A stretch of DNA of 61,104 nt from 2-02-FULL-55-14 sp964473365 (GTDB lineage Bacteria; Bacteroidota; Ignavibacteria; UBA10030): NCBI GenBank assembly GCA_964473365.1, contig CAYYOV010000019.1, positions 1 to 61,104 on the forward strand. Direction: 5' to 3'. The notes under the pieces are model-generated. The model was given only the letters and a program-made list of their open reading frames with translations. It had not been told where the DNA came from and did no database searches. Shown here piece after piece: positions 27,057 to 35,411 of this stretch. The position numbers were made by a program, and so were the translations under genes. Each line of letters starts with the position of its first letter. The stretch's first letter is position 1.

Positions 27057-28064
27057 CTATTTGAGCTTCAGAGAAGCAATCACCTTGTCGAGAGCCGGCA
27101 ACGTCTCCTTCTGCAGCGACGAAGGCCAGAACACGATGATGCGGTGGAACTTGTCGTCCTTGACGATGAAGTACATCCGCGCATCGATACCGCGTGTCGG
27201 CACGTAGGTAACCATTTTCCCGGCAATGCCGGACACGGTGGCGGCAGCGGGCTTCGACACCTGCTTTAGATTCTTCGTGTTCTGTTCGACGATCTTGTCG
27301 ACGCCAACGCCCTTCGCCGGACGGACATCGAGCGTCACCTTGATATCGTCACGGTTGCCCTTGATCGCCATCGTGAATTCCACTTCACCCGAAGGCTTAC
27401 CGATGGACGGAGCGAAATTCTCGGGGTACTGCACGACGAGGCGCTCGTTCTCGAACTTCGAGACTTCTTCGACCGGCAGCGACGGATCGACGGCCTTTGT
27501 CACGACCTTGGGTTTTGGAAGAACCAACGTCCGAACGGCCGAATCGTACACAGCGCGGTATGGTTCGTAATACTCGTTGAAGCCGCCGTAGTGGACGAAG
27601 TAGACGACCGTGTCCTTGTACGTGATCGCCCGCACGGCCCGAAGTGCGGTGTTCTCATCGAACCGGCCGCCGTAGACAAGCTCGATGGCCTTCTGCCCGT
27701 CAATGCTGATCTCGTTCGTCGCCGTGATCTGAAAGCCCGATTCCGTGAGACCGGTCCTGTACGACTCGACGACCGCCTCAAGCGTCGTCACGGAGTCTTG
27801 TCGCTCTCCCGCTACGATCAGCTGAGAACCGGCAGGCTTCTTCGCATACGGGTCGAAGAACTTTTCCATGGCTTCCATGGACGACGTGATCGTCACGCGT
27901 GAAGGCTCAGTCTGTACTTGCCAGCCTTTCGGCTCCGTGAATGTCACACGGAAAAACTGGTCAGAGTACTGGTCCCATTCGGCGATCGGTGGCACCTCCG
28001 CCGTCTTGGAGCACCCCGCGAGCACGGCCGCTACCGCGGCCAACACCATGAGGGTCTGTTTCAT
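27057..28064 (-). CDS. Lipoprotein of unknown function
   Basis: 335-residue lipoprotein: MKQTLMVLAAVAAVLAGC ends in a lipobox with the acylated cysteine at residue 18. After it comes EWDQYSDQFFRVTFTEPKGWQVQTEP, which resembles the start of PsbP-like domains; a second similar stretch begins near residue 210 (FENERLVVQYPENFAPS). The protein may therefore be two tandem PsbP-like folds, but this is only a resemblance. It is the last gene of the STAS/ExbB/TonB/PstS/TPR run, separated by 81 bases from the small membrane protein before it and followed by the UUCG hairpin. Function unknown. Confidence 0.8.
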   Translation of the reverse strand: MKQTLMVLAAVAAVLAGCSKTAEVPPIAEWDQYSDQFFRVTFTEPKGWQVQTEPSRVTITSSMEAMEKFFDPYAKKPAGSQLIVAGERQDSVTTLEAVVESYRTGLTESGFQITATNEISIDGQKAIELVYGGRFDENTALRAVRAITYKDTVVYFVHYGGFNEYYEPYRAVYDSAVRTLVLPKPKVVTKAVDPSLPVEEVSKFENERLVVQYPENFAPSIGKPSGEVEFTMAIKGNRDDIKVTLDVRPAKGVGVDKIVEQNTKNLKQVSKPAAATVSGIAGKMVTYVPTRGIDARMYFIVKDDKFHRIIVFWPSSLQKETLPALDKVIASLKLK

Positions 28065-28145
28065 CGCAGATCCTTTCCTGCTAGAACGTGGTGGGGAGAG
28101 AACGATAGTTGTTCGAATCGGTGTGTGCGGTCGGCGGGCGACCGC

Positions 28146-28280
28146 TCAGGCCAGGTAGAGATAGATCATGTACCCGACGATGAGCACAAACGCGAATCCC
28201 ATGACCCCCACGAGCAGGTAGAACCCTGTCGGGGTGTCACTGGTTGCCGGCGCGCCCTGCGGAGCTGTCTTGTCAGTCAT
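28146..28280 (-). CDS. 44-residue single-span membrane protein
   Basis: A short frame from ATG 28278-28280 to TGA 28146-28148 encodes 44 residues: a polar N-terminus (MTDKTAPQGAPATSDTPTG) followed by one hydrophobic helix (FYLLVGVMGFAFVLIVGYMI). Its start lies two bases past the TPR-protein stop, and GGAAGGGAA at the end of that gene provides the SD, so translation is likely coupled. No family recognised. It could be a small partner of the ExbB/TonB-linked complex encoded upstream; that is inference from position. Confidence 0.7.
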   Translation of the reverse strand: MTDKTAPQGAPATSDTPTGFYLLVGVMGFAFVLIVGYMIYLYLA

Positions 28281-28282
28281 GG

Positions 28283-29935
28283 TCAGTTCCCTTCCAGAAC
28301 TTCGAGGCCCTTCTTGGCCTGTTCATTGTTCTTGTTGATCTTGAGGACCTCTTTGTAATACTTGATCGATTCATCCCGCTTCTGCGCGTTCTGGAGGCCC
28401 TGCGCCAGCCACAGCAGTGTGTTCTCGTCCTTCGGTTCGAACTCGAGTGACTTCTTCAGATTGTCGACCGCTTCCATCCATTTCTTGTCGAGCAGTTGCG
28501 TCAGGCCAATGTAACGGTAGGCCTGCGCCAGGTCCTTTTTGTACCGGACCACTGCCGTGTCGACCACTTTCACGGCCATTTCGAAGATCGACCTCGCCTT
28601 GTCATAGTTCTTCATCTGCAGATAGGCGATACCGAGGTTCGTATATGCCGGCACATAGTCAGGATTCCGCGCGATCGCCTGCTCCAGCGCAGAGGCGGCC
28701 TTGTCGAACTGCTCGCTGACGAGCATGCACTGGGCGTAGTTGATGTATGCACCCACGGCGGTCGAATCGACCTGCCAACGTCGCTCGAACATCCGGGCGG
28801 CCTCTGCCCATTGCTTCAGCTTCATATAGAGCACGCCGGCCTCGTTCCACACGAGCGATTGGGTCGAGTCGAGGACCAACGATGTCTCGTACGCCGCCAC
28901 GGCGGCGCTGTCCTTGTCAAGCTCCTGGTAGGCCCGTCCCACGCGCCGGTAGTCTTCGGCCTGCAACGCGGTATCGCTCCGGAGGGTGGCGTACAGATCG
29001 ACGGACTTCTGGTATTCTTTCAGTTCAAAGAGCGCGTGCGCCTTCCATCGGCTCGCATCGGCAAATGCCGGCTCACTCTTGAGGACTCGGTCTGCCTGCG
29101 GGGGTACCTCTTTGTACTGTCGGCTGCGGTAGAGGGACTCCAGATACATCTTCGCGGCCTCGAGGTCCTTGGGGTTCTTTGCGACGTACTCTTTCCCGAC
29201 GCGCGAAGCGTTGACGAACTGATTGGCCCGGTAGTAGAGACGGAATATCTTGAAACGCGCTTCCTGGTTCGTCGGGTCGAGGGCGATGACCCTCAGAAGC
29301 CATCGGGCCGCCTCGTTGTAGCGACGGTCCTTGAGATGAAGGTCGGCCAGCTTGTACATCAGGTCGGGCTGCAGTGAGTCGATCTCGAGTGACCGCTCGT
29401 ATTGCTGCACCGCCATGGGCGAAACGCCCTGGCGGGCGTAGGCATCCCCCATACCCTCATACGTCTTCGGGACATTGGGCGAGATCTCGCGCGCCCGGGT
29501 AAACGTCACGAGCGCTGCGTCGGCAGAGTCCGACGCGAGCTGGAGATATCCGAGCTGCAGCAACAGACCCGGATGGTCCTTGCGCTCTTTGAGCCCTTGC
29601 CGGAGCGTGATGTTGGCGTCCCCGAGCTTTCGCTGGTTGATGAGGGCTTCGCTCAGCGTCGCATAGGCGTCGATATTCTCGTCGTCGAGCGAGAGCGCCT
29701 TGCGGCCGGCCACCTCGGCGGAGTCGAACTGGTCATTCCCCAGATACGACTTCGCCAGGTACACCCACGAGGGAACGTCGCGGGGATAGAGGGTGGTCGT
29801 CTGCCGGAAGAAGGCGACCGCCTCTTTGAATTTCCGCTGGTCGAGAAGGTCAACCCCGTCCTTGAGTTGTGGTTGGGCCGTGGCCACGCCGGCCACGAAC
29901 ACGATCAACGCTCCACTGATCAGACGTCGTTTCAT
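28283..29935 (-). CDS. Periplasmic tetratricopeptide-repeat protein
   Basis: 550 residues with a signal peptide (ends ATAQ, residue 20) and at least twelve TPR units spread from residue 24 to the end, recognised by repeats of the A..Y...L.L.P....A...L type (for example PDYVPAYTNLGIAYLQMKNYDKA near 430). It is a scaffold without catalytic motifs. The position after ExbB, two ExbD, TonB and a PstS-like protein matches a gene order often seen in Bacteroidota. The start is 5 bases after the PstS-like stop with GGAG upstream; the stop provides the SD for the 44-residue protein. It probably assembles or stabilises the periplasmic side of this system. Confidence 0.88.
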   Translation of the reverse strand: MKRRLISGALIVFVAGVATAQPQLKDGVDLLDQRKFKEAVAFFRQTTTLYPRDVPSWVYLAKSYLGNDQFDSAEVAGRKALSLDDENIDAYATLSEALINQRKLGDANITLRQGLKERKDHPGLLLQLGYLQLASDSADAALVTFTRAREISPNVPKTYEGMGDAYARQGVSPMAVQQYERSLEIDSLQPDLMYKLADLHLKDRRYNEAARWLLRVIALDPTNQEARFKIFRLYYRANQFVNASRVGKEYVAKNPKDLEAAKMYLESLYRSRQYKEVPPQADRVLKSEPAFADASRWKAHALFELKEYQKSVDLYATLRSDTALQAEDYRRVGRAYQELDKDSAAVAAYETSLVLDSTQSLVWNEAGVLYMKLKQWAEAARMFERRWQVDSTAVGAYINYAQCMLVSEQFDKAASALEQAIARNPDYVPAYTNLGIAYLQMKNYDKARSIFEMAVKVVDTAVVRYKKDLAQAYRYIGLTQLLDKKWMEAVDNLKKSLEFEPKDENTLLWLAQGLQNAQKRDESIKYYKEVLKINKNNEQAKKGLEVLEGN

Positions 29936-29939
29936 TCGT

Positions 29940-30845
29940 TCACTCCGCAGTAAGCTGAATTACACGGTTCGGGATCACCGCCGGTACAAGGCCGTACTGC
30001 TGTACGATCTTCTGGCCGGGGGTGGTCAGCGCAAACGACGCAAAACCGACGCCGGGTCCGAGACGACGTTCGGCATTCGCCAGCACCACTTCCGTGCGCC
30101 ACGGATAGCGCCCTTCATACACGGACAACTGCGACGGTGCAACCATCATGGTCCTGCCGGTGCTGCTGTCGACGACGGCCTCGATGGGCAGGATCCGGGT
30201 GCTCGAGGATCTGTCGCGCAATGCCATGAGCGAGACCACCGCGATCGCCCGGGGCGAACGTCCCACATACTGCACAAGCTCACGCTGCGATGCACCCGCC
30301 GCGAAAACCGAAAGCGTGCGTCCCGCGGCGAACCGTCCCTGCACTTGTTCATAGAGTCCGGAATTGCGCCCCGTGCAAACGAACTCGATCGCATCCGACC
30401 GTTCTCCGGCTGCGACCTGCGACCACCGCGTGGCTTCCCCGCGAACGATGCGGCCGAACGTCTCCGCAGTCATCCCGTTGACGCGGCGGTCTTCGTGCAC
30501 GACGACCGCCAGTGCATCCCACGCAATCACGGTGCTGGTCACTTGAAGCCCGGCCTCGAACGCGACGCGTTCTTCTTCATCGTTCAATCGACGGTCGATA
30601 ACGACCGTCCGGACGCTGTCGTTCAGGAGGTGGACGATCGCCTCACGCGTCGGTACCGGCGCGGACGAAGGGCGCACGGTCGGATAAATGCGCGCGAACT
30701 CCCTCGCCAGGGTGTCGACCGCCGGGAAGAGCTCGGTCGACGTCAGGACGGTCAGAGGTCCCTGCGTCGCGTTGACCTCTTCCCGGCGTTCACCGGACGA
30801 ACAGCCCAGGACCGTCAAGGCCAGCAGGAACCAGCGAGCGCTCAT
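29940..30845 (-). CDS. PstS-like substrate-binding lipoprotein
   Basis: 301-residue protein with a lipobox (MSARWFLLALTVLGC, Cys15). The mature part has the PstS/PBP-like-2 pattern: LTVLTSTELFPAVDTLAREF at the N-terminus, IAWDALAVVVHEDRRVNGMT near residue 115, the GRNSGLYE segment near 162 where PstS has its phosphate loop, and a C-terminal TTPGQKIVQQYGLVPA. The family binds phosphate or related oxyanions, but no PstCAB genes are here. In this operon, beside TonB/ExbBD and TPR, the protein may serve a structural or sensing role. Its start overlaps the stop of the upstream 103-residue gene by 4 bases. Confidence 0.82.
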   Translation of the reverse strand: MSARWFLLALTVLGCSSGERREEVNATQGPLTVLTSTELFPAVDTLAREFARIYPTVRPSSAPVPTREAIVHLLNDSVRTVVIDRRLNDEEERVAFEAGLQVTSTVIAWDALAVVVHEDRRVNGMTAETFGRIVRGEATRWSQVAAGERSDAIEFVCTGRNSGLYEQVQGRFAAGRTLSVFAAGASQRELVQYVGRSPRAIAVVSLMALRDRSSSTRILPIEAVVDSSTGRTMMVAPSQLSVYEGRYPWRTEVVLANAERRLGPGVGFASFALTTPGQKIVQQYGLVPAVIPNRVIQLTAE

Positions 30846-31153
30846 TCGTCGTCCTCATCCTGTTCCATCGCCCGCCGTTGCCGGCGGACCTGCGTCATGA
30901 AGAATCGATAGATGCCCATGAGCACCAACACCGCGCCGAACGTCCAACGGAACTGGTCGGGTACGCCTTCATGGATCAGGTACCCCGACAGCACGAGCAC
31001 ACCCACGCCCGCCATGACCGCCGAGACTGTATATCCCAAGACGCTACCGATATCGAACGTTGTCCGCAGCGTGGTCGAGCGGGATCGGGCGCGTCGCATC
31101 GGGCTGAACGGCGCGTCGTTCCGGTCGTCCGGTCGTGGGTCGTTCGTCGTCAT
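30842..31153 (-). CDS. Small two-helix membrane protein of unknown function
   Basis: 103 residues. A basic, Arg/Ser-rich head (about 1-35, RRARSRSTTLRTTF) precedes two hydrophobic helices (about 36-57 and 66-82) and ends in a highly charged tail (RRQRRAMEQDEDDE). No family recognised. The ATG at 31153 has no clear SD; the longer frame to 31207 begins in the non-coding stretch after the TonB gene. The stop overlaps the PstS-like start (ATGA), which argues that it is real and coupled to that gene. Confidence 0.65.
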   Translation of the reverse strand: MTTNDPRPDDRNDAPFSPMRRARSRSTTLRTTFDIGSVLGYTVSAVMAGVGVLVLSGYLIHEGVPDQFRWTFGAVLVLMGIYRFFMTQVRRQRRAMEQDEDDE

Positions 31154-31258
31154 GGCTGGGTCGATCAGGCACCGGCACGGTGGCCGGCAGACTCGGTCAG
31201 CGATCACTCCGACGCCCCCACCGAACCCGAAGGCCAGCGGGGAGCGTCAGAGCACAAA

Positions 31259-31288
31259 CCACGTCCGGCGATCACTCACCGGACGTGG
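31259..31288 (-). terminator. Hairpin directly after the tonB stop
   Basis: CCACGTCCGG (31259-31268) and CCGGACGTGG (31279-31288) form a perfect 10-bp stem with a 10-base loop, 7 bases past the TonB stop on the minus strand. No U-tract follows, so it may attenuate rather than end transcription into the 103-residue/PstS/TPR genes. Confidence 0.5.
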
Positions 31289-31295
31289 CTGGCGA

Positions 31296-32039
31296 TCACT
31301 TGTTCGAAAGACGGAAGCGGAAGGGGATCGACACCCACACCGAGACGGGTCCTTTTTGCATGACCGCCGGGGTGAAGACCCACTGGGTGGCCGCATCGAT
31401 AGCGGCCTGGTTGAAGATCTCGGCGTCGCTCTTCAGCACGACCGCCTTGCGCACCTTCCCCTCCTTGTCCACCCAGACCTTCAAGTAGACGTTCCCTTCC
31501 AGCCCTGCCCGCAACGCGATCTCCGGATACTTCGGGTCCACCTTGCGCACGACCACCGGTTCCTTCTCATACGGCACGAAGTCCGGTGGAGGAGCGTCCT
31601 CTTCGATCTGGATATCCTGCTCGATCTGCGCACCACCCGAACCCGCACCGTCGCCGATGTCCGCGGGCGCCGACTGCGTGCTCAGTTCGGTCTGCGTCAT
31701 GATCGTCTGCTCCGGGCTCACTTCGGCATCCGGCACGGGGACCGGAATACCGATGCTCGGCCGGACCGAGGCCGCGGCGACCTGGACCGCCGGCGCCGCC
31801 TGCTGCCCTTGAATCGAGGGGGGCGGACCGAGATCGGTGTACTTCAGGATCCGCACCATGTGGACCGGTTCATCCTCTTCGAGGAGGTAGCCGATGCCGT
31901 AGTAGGATCCGATCGTCCCGAACATGACCGTCGACGCGATCACCATGGCCGTGGCCATGGCTTTCTGCGCGATGAGTTTCAGCTCGATGGCCCCATAGCC
32001 GTAGTTCTTATACGGCACCACTGTCGAAAGATCTACCAT
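31296..32039 (-). CDS. tonB: TonB-family energy transducer
   Basis: 247-residue periplasm-spanning protein. One membrane helix (residues about 24-52) follows a short cytoplasmic segment. A Pro/Val/Glu-rich linker (about 70-160) leads to the TonB C-terminal domain VDPKYPEIALRAGLEGNVYLKVWVD...KSDAEIFNQAAIDAATQWVFTPA. The domain contains the YP and WxFxPA motifs that contact TonB boxes of outer-membrane receptors. It follows two ExbD genes and an ExbB gene in one operon, so it completes a proton-driven ExbB-ExbD-TonB machine. A paralogue with a similar C-terminus lies at 34441-35178. Confidence 0.9.
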   Translation of the reverse strand: MVDLSTVVPYKNYGYGAIELKLIAQKAMATAMVIASTVMFGTIGSYYGIGYLLEEDEPVHMVRILKYTDLGPPPSIQGQQAAPAVQVAAASVRPSIGIPVPVPDAEVSPEQTIMTQTELSTQSAPADIGDGAGSGGAQIEQDIQIEEDAPPPDFVPYEKEPVVVRKVDPKYPEIALRAGLEGNVYLKVWVDKEGKVRKAVVLKSDAEIFNQAAIDAATQWVFTPAVMQKGPVSVWVSIPFRFRLSNK

Positions 32040-32048
32040 GGCAGCCTC

Positions 32049-32555
32049 CTATCCTTGCAGCTTCTTGATCTGGTCCTTGTCCTTGTCCGTCAGCGGAGCA
32101 AGGCTGAACCGGGTCACGTTGGCAAGGTTCAGTTCATCCATCACGTCGACCATCTGTGTGTACTTCCCGTCGCGGTCGACCTTCACGAGCGTGATCAGTT
32201 TCGGATTCGAGCGATTCTGCTCCAACAGCAGCGGGCGCAGACCGTCGAACGTTATCTTTGTCGGCGGCTCCGAACCCTTGCTCCACCAGATGTTCCCATC
32301 CTCCATGACCTTGAGCGTCAGGAGGTTCGACTCGGCGACCTCGACCTTCGTTTCCTGGTCGGGAGGCAGATTGAGCTCCATCGTTTGCGGCTTGCTGAAG
32401 ACCGACGTGAGCATGAAGAACGTGAGGAGCAGGAATGCAACGTCTACGAGCGGAGTCATGTCGATCCGAATGCCGACGCGTTTTGCTTTCTTCTTTTTTT
32501 GGTGTTTCCCTTTGGCCCGGGACTCACCACCACCCATATCACCGCCACCGGACAT
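32049..32555 (-). CDS. exbD: ExbD/TolR-family biopolymer transporter subunit (second)
   Basis: 168 residues. A Lys-rich cytoplasmic head (KHQKKKKAKR) precedes RIDMTPLVDVAFLLLTFFMLTS, the single ExbD helix whose Asp (residue 38 region, in LVDVAF) carries protons. The periplasmic domain follows. It differs from the neighbouring ExbD by a longer head and the insert LKVMEDGNIWWSKGS. It lies 9 bases before tonB and 4 bases after the first exbD. Two unlike ExbD proteins with one ExbB are common in Bacteroidota. Confidence 0.9.
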   Translation of the reverse strand: MSGGGDMGGGESRAKGKHQKKKKAKRVGIRIDMTPLVDVAFLLLTFFMLTSVFSKPQTMELNLPPDQETKVEVAESNLLTLKVMEDGNIWWSKGSEPPTKITFDGLRPLLLEQNRSNPKLITLVKVDRDGKYTQMVDVMDELNLANVTRFSLAPLTDKDKDQIKKLQG

Positions 32556-32559
32556 GTTC

Positions 32560-33024
32560 TTATCCTTTCTCGAGGTCCGTCACGAGGTTGAAGCGGGTGA
32601 TCTTGGTCTTCTGGAGGACGTCCATGACGTCTTCGATCGGACCGTACGGTGCATCCTTATCACCCTTCACCACGGTACGGAGTTTCGGATTGTTGATGCG
32701 GGCCTGGACCAGCAGGTTCGCCAGGTCCTCCTTTTTCACCTCGACGGCCGCCCGATACATGTTCTCCTGGCCGAACAGCCGTCCCATCAGCCGCTGCGAG
32801 TCCAATCCGAGATAAATCGACCCGTCCTTGTTGACGGTAATCATCATCACGTCTGATTCCGGCAACTTGAACGCCGAGTGCGAGGTCGGCAAGATCACCG
32901 TGACCTCCTCGGGCGGCTTGAATTGCGTCGTCATCATGAAGAACGTCAGCAGGAGGAACGCGACGTCCACGAGGGGCGTCATGTCCATCCGAATGCCAAC
33001 GCGCGGTTTCTTGTGTTTCGGCAT
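32560..33024 (-). CDS. exbD: ExbD/TolR-family biopolymer transporter subunit (first)
   Basis: 154 residues beginning MPKHKKPRVGIRMDMTPLVD, with the conserved membrane helix (PLVDVAFLLLTFFMMTTQF) and its proton-carrying aspartate. The periplasmic domain (about 35-150) contains KEDLANLLVQARINNPKLRTVVKGDKDAPYG, the ExbD fold's helix-strand region. It sits between exbB (17 bases upstream) and the second exbD, and would form the stator dimer inside the ExbB pentamer, perhaps as a heterodimer with the second ExbD. Confidence 0.9.
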   Translation of the reverse strand: MPKHKKPRVGIRMDMTPLVDVAFLLLTFFMMTTQFKPPEEVTVILPTSHSAFKLPESDVMMITVNKDGSIYLGLDSQRLMGRLFGQENMYRAAVEVKKEDLANLLVQARINNPKLRTVVKGDKDAPYGPIEDVMDVLQKTKITRFNLVTDLEKG

Positions 33025-33041
33025 GGTGTGGCCTCCGTGCC

Positions 33042-33776
33042 TTACTTCTTGCCCGGCTTACGGGAAACGAGCATCTGCACGATCGCGTACGAAGCTTCGT
33101 CGATCATGTAGGTGAAGTTGTCGATCTTCGTCGTGAAGAAGTTGTACGACACGATGCCGCCGATGCCGGCCACGAGACCGCCGGCCGTGTTGATGAGGGC
33201 TTCGGAGATACCGAGGGCGAGCTGGACCGCGTCCGGGGCTCCGGAACGGGCCATGGCCGCGAACGCACGGATCATGCCGATCGTCGTGCCGAGCAGACCC
33301 ACCATCGTGCCGATCGATGCGATCGTCGACATCATGACGAGGTTCCGCTCGAGCAGGGGCACTTCAAGCATCGAAGCCTCTTCGATGCTGCGCTGCACGT
33401 TCTCCATCATCTCCTTCTGGCCCTTGATCTCGCCTTCATTCACGATCGTCTCGTAGCGGTCCAAGCCGGCGCGGATGATATTAGCGCACGAACCTCGCTG
33501 CTTGTCGCAGGCCGCGATGGCGCCGCCGATATCGCCCGTGTTTACCGACTGCTGCACGTTCTTGAGGAACACCGACAGCGAGCCCTTGCCCTGGGCCTTG
33601 CGCAGCACGATCGTCCGCTCGAACACGAGCGCGATCAGCATAAGCGTCAGCGCGATCAGCGAGATGACCAGCGGACCACCATCCTTGATGAAATCCGGCA
33701 GCGTAAACTCGTAGATCACGTACCCGATGGCGAACGCAGCCACCAAAATGATCGTATTGAACGTCGAAGACTTCAT
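33042..33776 (-). CDS. exbB: MotA/TolQ/ExbB proton-channel family protein
   Basis: 244-residue inner-membrane protein. There are two hydrophobic segments near the N-terminus (residues about 8-25 and 36-52), then a cytoplasmic region, then the two conserved MotA/TolQ/ExbB helices: MMSTIASIGTMVGLLGTTIGMIRAF (about 147-171) and GISEALINTAGGLVAGIGGIVSYNFF (about 187-212). The TIGMI and SEALINTAGGL motifs line the channel around ExbD. First of the ExbB-ExbD-ExbD-TonB genes, 33 bases after the STAS gene. Confidence 0.9.
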   Translation of the reverse strand: MKSSTFNTIILVAAFAIGYVIYEFTLPDFIKDGGPLVISLIALTLMLIALVFERTIVLRKAQGKGSLSVFLKNVQQSVNTGDIGGAIAACDKQRGSCANIIRAGLDRYETIVNEGEIKGQKEMMENVQRSIEEASMLEVPLLERNLVMMSTIASIGTMVGLLGTTIGMIRAFAAMARSGAPDAVQLALGISEALINTAGGLVAGIGGIVSYNFFTTKIDNFTYMIDEASYAIVQMLVSRKPGKK

Positions 33777-33809
33777 TGCTATGTGCTCCTTGGATAAAAT
33801 GAAGGGTGG

Positions 33810-34157
33810 TTAGGCCTGGAATTTCTTGATCGCTTCTTCGCGCTCTTCCTCGACGTCGAAGACGCTGGTCAGTTTCGTGATCACAAACACATTCTCAATG
33901 CCCTTGGACATGTTGCAGAGCTTGATCTTACCCTGGACCTTCTGGAATTGCGAGTGAATGCTCACCAACGCTCCGATGCCCGAGGAGTTGATGTACGTGA
34001 CCGCCCCCAGGTCGATGATGAGCTTGCGGTTCCCCTGCTCGAGGAGATCCTTGGCTTTGGTCTTCAGCTCGTCCGTCTCCTCGCCTCCGATAATGGAACC
34101 CTTCGGCTCCAGGATGGCGATCTCGAGATTGTTGAGCGTCGAAAGTTTGGTGGACAT
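33810..34157 (-). CDS. STAS-domain protein (anti-sigma-factor-antagonist family)
   Basis: 115-residue single STAS domain of the SpoIIAA/RsbV type. The phosphorylatable position is in TYINSSGIGALVSIH (Ser-Ser near residues 58-59, the usual DSSG site). It begins NNLEIAILEPKGSIIGGEETDEL, the normal first strand-helix. In other systems such proteins switch sigma factors by binding anti-sigma kinases. Here it opens the ExbB/ExbD/TonB operon, and no anti-sigma kinase gene is nearby. A conserved link to the ExbB operon is suggested by spacing only. Confidence 0.85.
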   Translation of the reverse strand: MSTKLSTLNNLEIAILEPKGSIIGGEETDELKTKAKDLLEQGNRKLIIDLGAVTYINSSGIGALVSIHSQFQKVQGKIKLCNMSKGIENVFVITKLTSVFDVEEEREEAIKKFQA

Positions 34158-34440
34158 GCGCGCCTCGCTCCGAAAGTGTGCGTTGAACGTGATGATCTGA
34201 ATTACAGAGGCGCAATTTCCGTACCTCCGAAGAGGGCCATTTGGCCCGATTTTTGGCCACTATTGAGGAGAATTGACTTGCCGATGGGGCATACTTCCCC
34301 CTCGCGACGCAAGAAGGGCCGGAGTACTCAGAAGATGCTTCAGAATCAATGAGTTACGGCATGGGGAAAAATTCCCCACGCAACCGGGGTCTCCTCGGCC
34401 TCATCACCATAGAACCAGACAGATTCTTCGGCATTTGTTC
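34158..34440. other. Gap between second tonB and STAS operon, with two hairpins
   Basis: It holds TGGGGAA-AAA-TTCCCCA (34362-34378, perfect 7-bp stem) and GGGCC-ATTT-GGCCC (34234-34247). Both lie downstream of the second TonB gene and upstream of the STAS gene on the minus strand. The first is a candidate terminator and the second may lie in the STAS leader. No clear promoter hexamers were found. Confidence 0.4.
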
Positions 34441-35178
34441 TCAATTCAAACTACGGGGGGCTAGACGGAATCGGATGGGGATCGTCACCCAAACGGCGAC
34501 AGGGCGGTTCTGCATCAGGGCCGGCGTAAACACCCATCGACGTACCGCCTCCAGAGCGACATCGTCAAACACGGCTCCGTCGCTCTTGAGGACCTCAGCC
34601 TTGCGAACCAAGCCGCGGGTGTCAACCCACACCCGGACATAGACATTCCCTTCGAGTCCCGCACGCAAGGCAACCGGAGGATACGGGGGGTCGACACGTA
34701 CCGCGACGACAGGTTCGACCTCCCGGACGACATACGCCGCTGGTTCAGGATCTTCGACAACGACGGGCTCATCGCGGACGACGACGCCTGGGTCGGTCCC
34801 CTCATCAGTGCCGGTTCTTCGCAGTTCTTCGACCGTCGGAAAGTGTGCCGACGTGTCGAGCACCGGGTCCTCGACCGGGACCGGAGTTCCGAGCTTAGGC
34901 ACAAGGCTCCCGCGTTTTGGGGGCGCGGGCACGTCGCGTGGCCAGAGCGGCGGATCCTGGAGCACCCAATACGAGATCGTATCGGGGCGCAACCGGGACG
35001 GGGGATCTGCGACATTCGTCTCGTGCGACCACCACCAGGAGCCGAGGAAGGCGATGGACTGGAGAAGTATTGCTGAGAACAGAAGCGACATCAGCTGCGC
35101 TCGCGGCTGTATCTGTTTCAACTCAGCCGCGCCATACGGCTTGGGCGGCTGTGCCGTGTGCATCGATCGATGGTCCAT
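34441..35178 (-). CDS. TonB-family protein, paralogue
   Basis: 245 residues from ATG 35178 (GGAGG upstream). One membrane helix (about residues 28-50, LMSLLFSAILLQSIAFLGSWWW), a Pro/Val/Asp-rich linker, then a TonB C-terminal domain VDPPYPPVALRAGLEGNVYVRVWVD...VRRWVFTPALMQNRPVAVWVTI. It is closely similar to the C-terminal part of the operonic TonB, so the two are paralogues with different linkers. It has no ExbB/ExbD of its own and precedes the STAS-ExbB operon by 283 bases; it may use the same ExbBD motor for a different receptor set. Confidence 0.87.
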   Translation of the reverse strand: MDHRSMHTAQPPKPYGAAELKQIQPRAQLMSLLFSAILLQSIAFLGSWWWSHETNVADPPSRLRPDTISYWVLQDPPLWPRDVPAPPKRGSLVPKLGTPVPVEDPVLDTSAHFPTVEELRRTGTDEGTDPGVVVRDEPVVVEDPEPAAYVVREVEPVVAVRVDPPYPPVALRAGLEGNVYVRVWVDTRGLVRKAEVLKSDGAVFDDVALEAVRRWVFTPALMQNRPVAVWVTIPIRFRLAPRSLN

Positions 35179-35411
35179 GACGTCCTCCGAGTGGTGACGG
35201 GTCAAGGCCATCGATTCGAAGTGCAAGCATCATGCCGAAGAAACGGCCGAGAACGCGTCATTCACGGGCCGGAGCCACTGTGCGATGGGGCGTTCCGCCT
35301 CATCCGGCGGAGCTTTCTGTCAGGTTCGTCGGGAAGTGATGATGCGGAGCGAGGTTCGAGCGAGGGGTAGATTTCCCCTGCGGGAGGAGCGTTTGCGATC
35401 AGGGTACGGCT

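Noticed and set aside
29940..30845. Phosphate uptake operon
   Set aside because: Only a PstS-like protein is present; no PstC, PstA, PstB or PhoU, and its neighbours are TonB/TPR genes.
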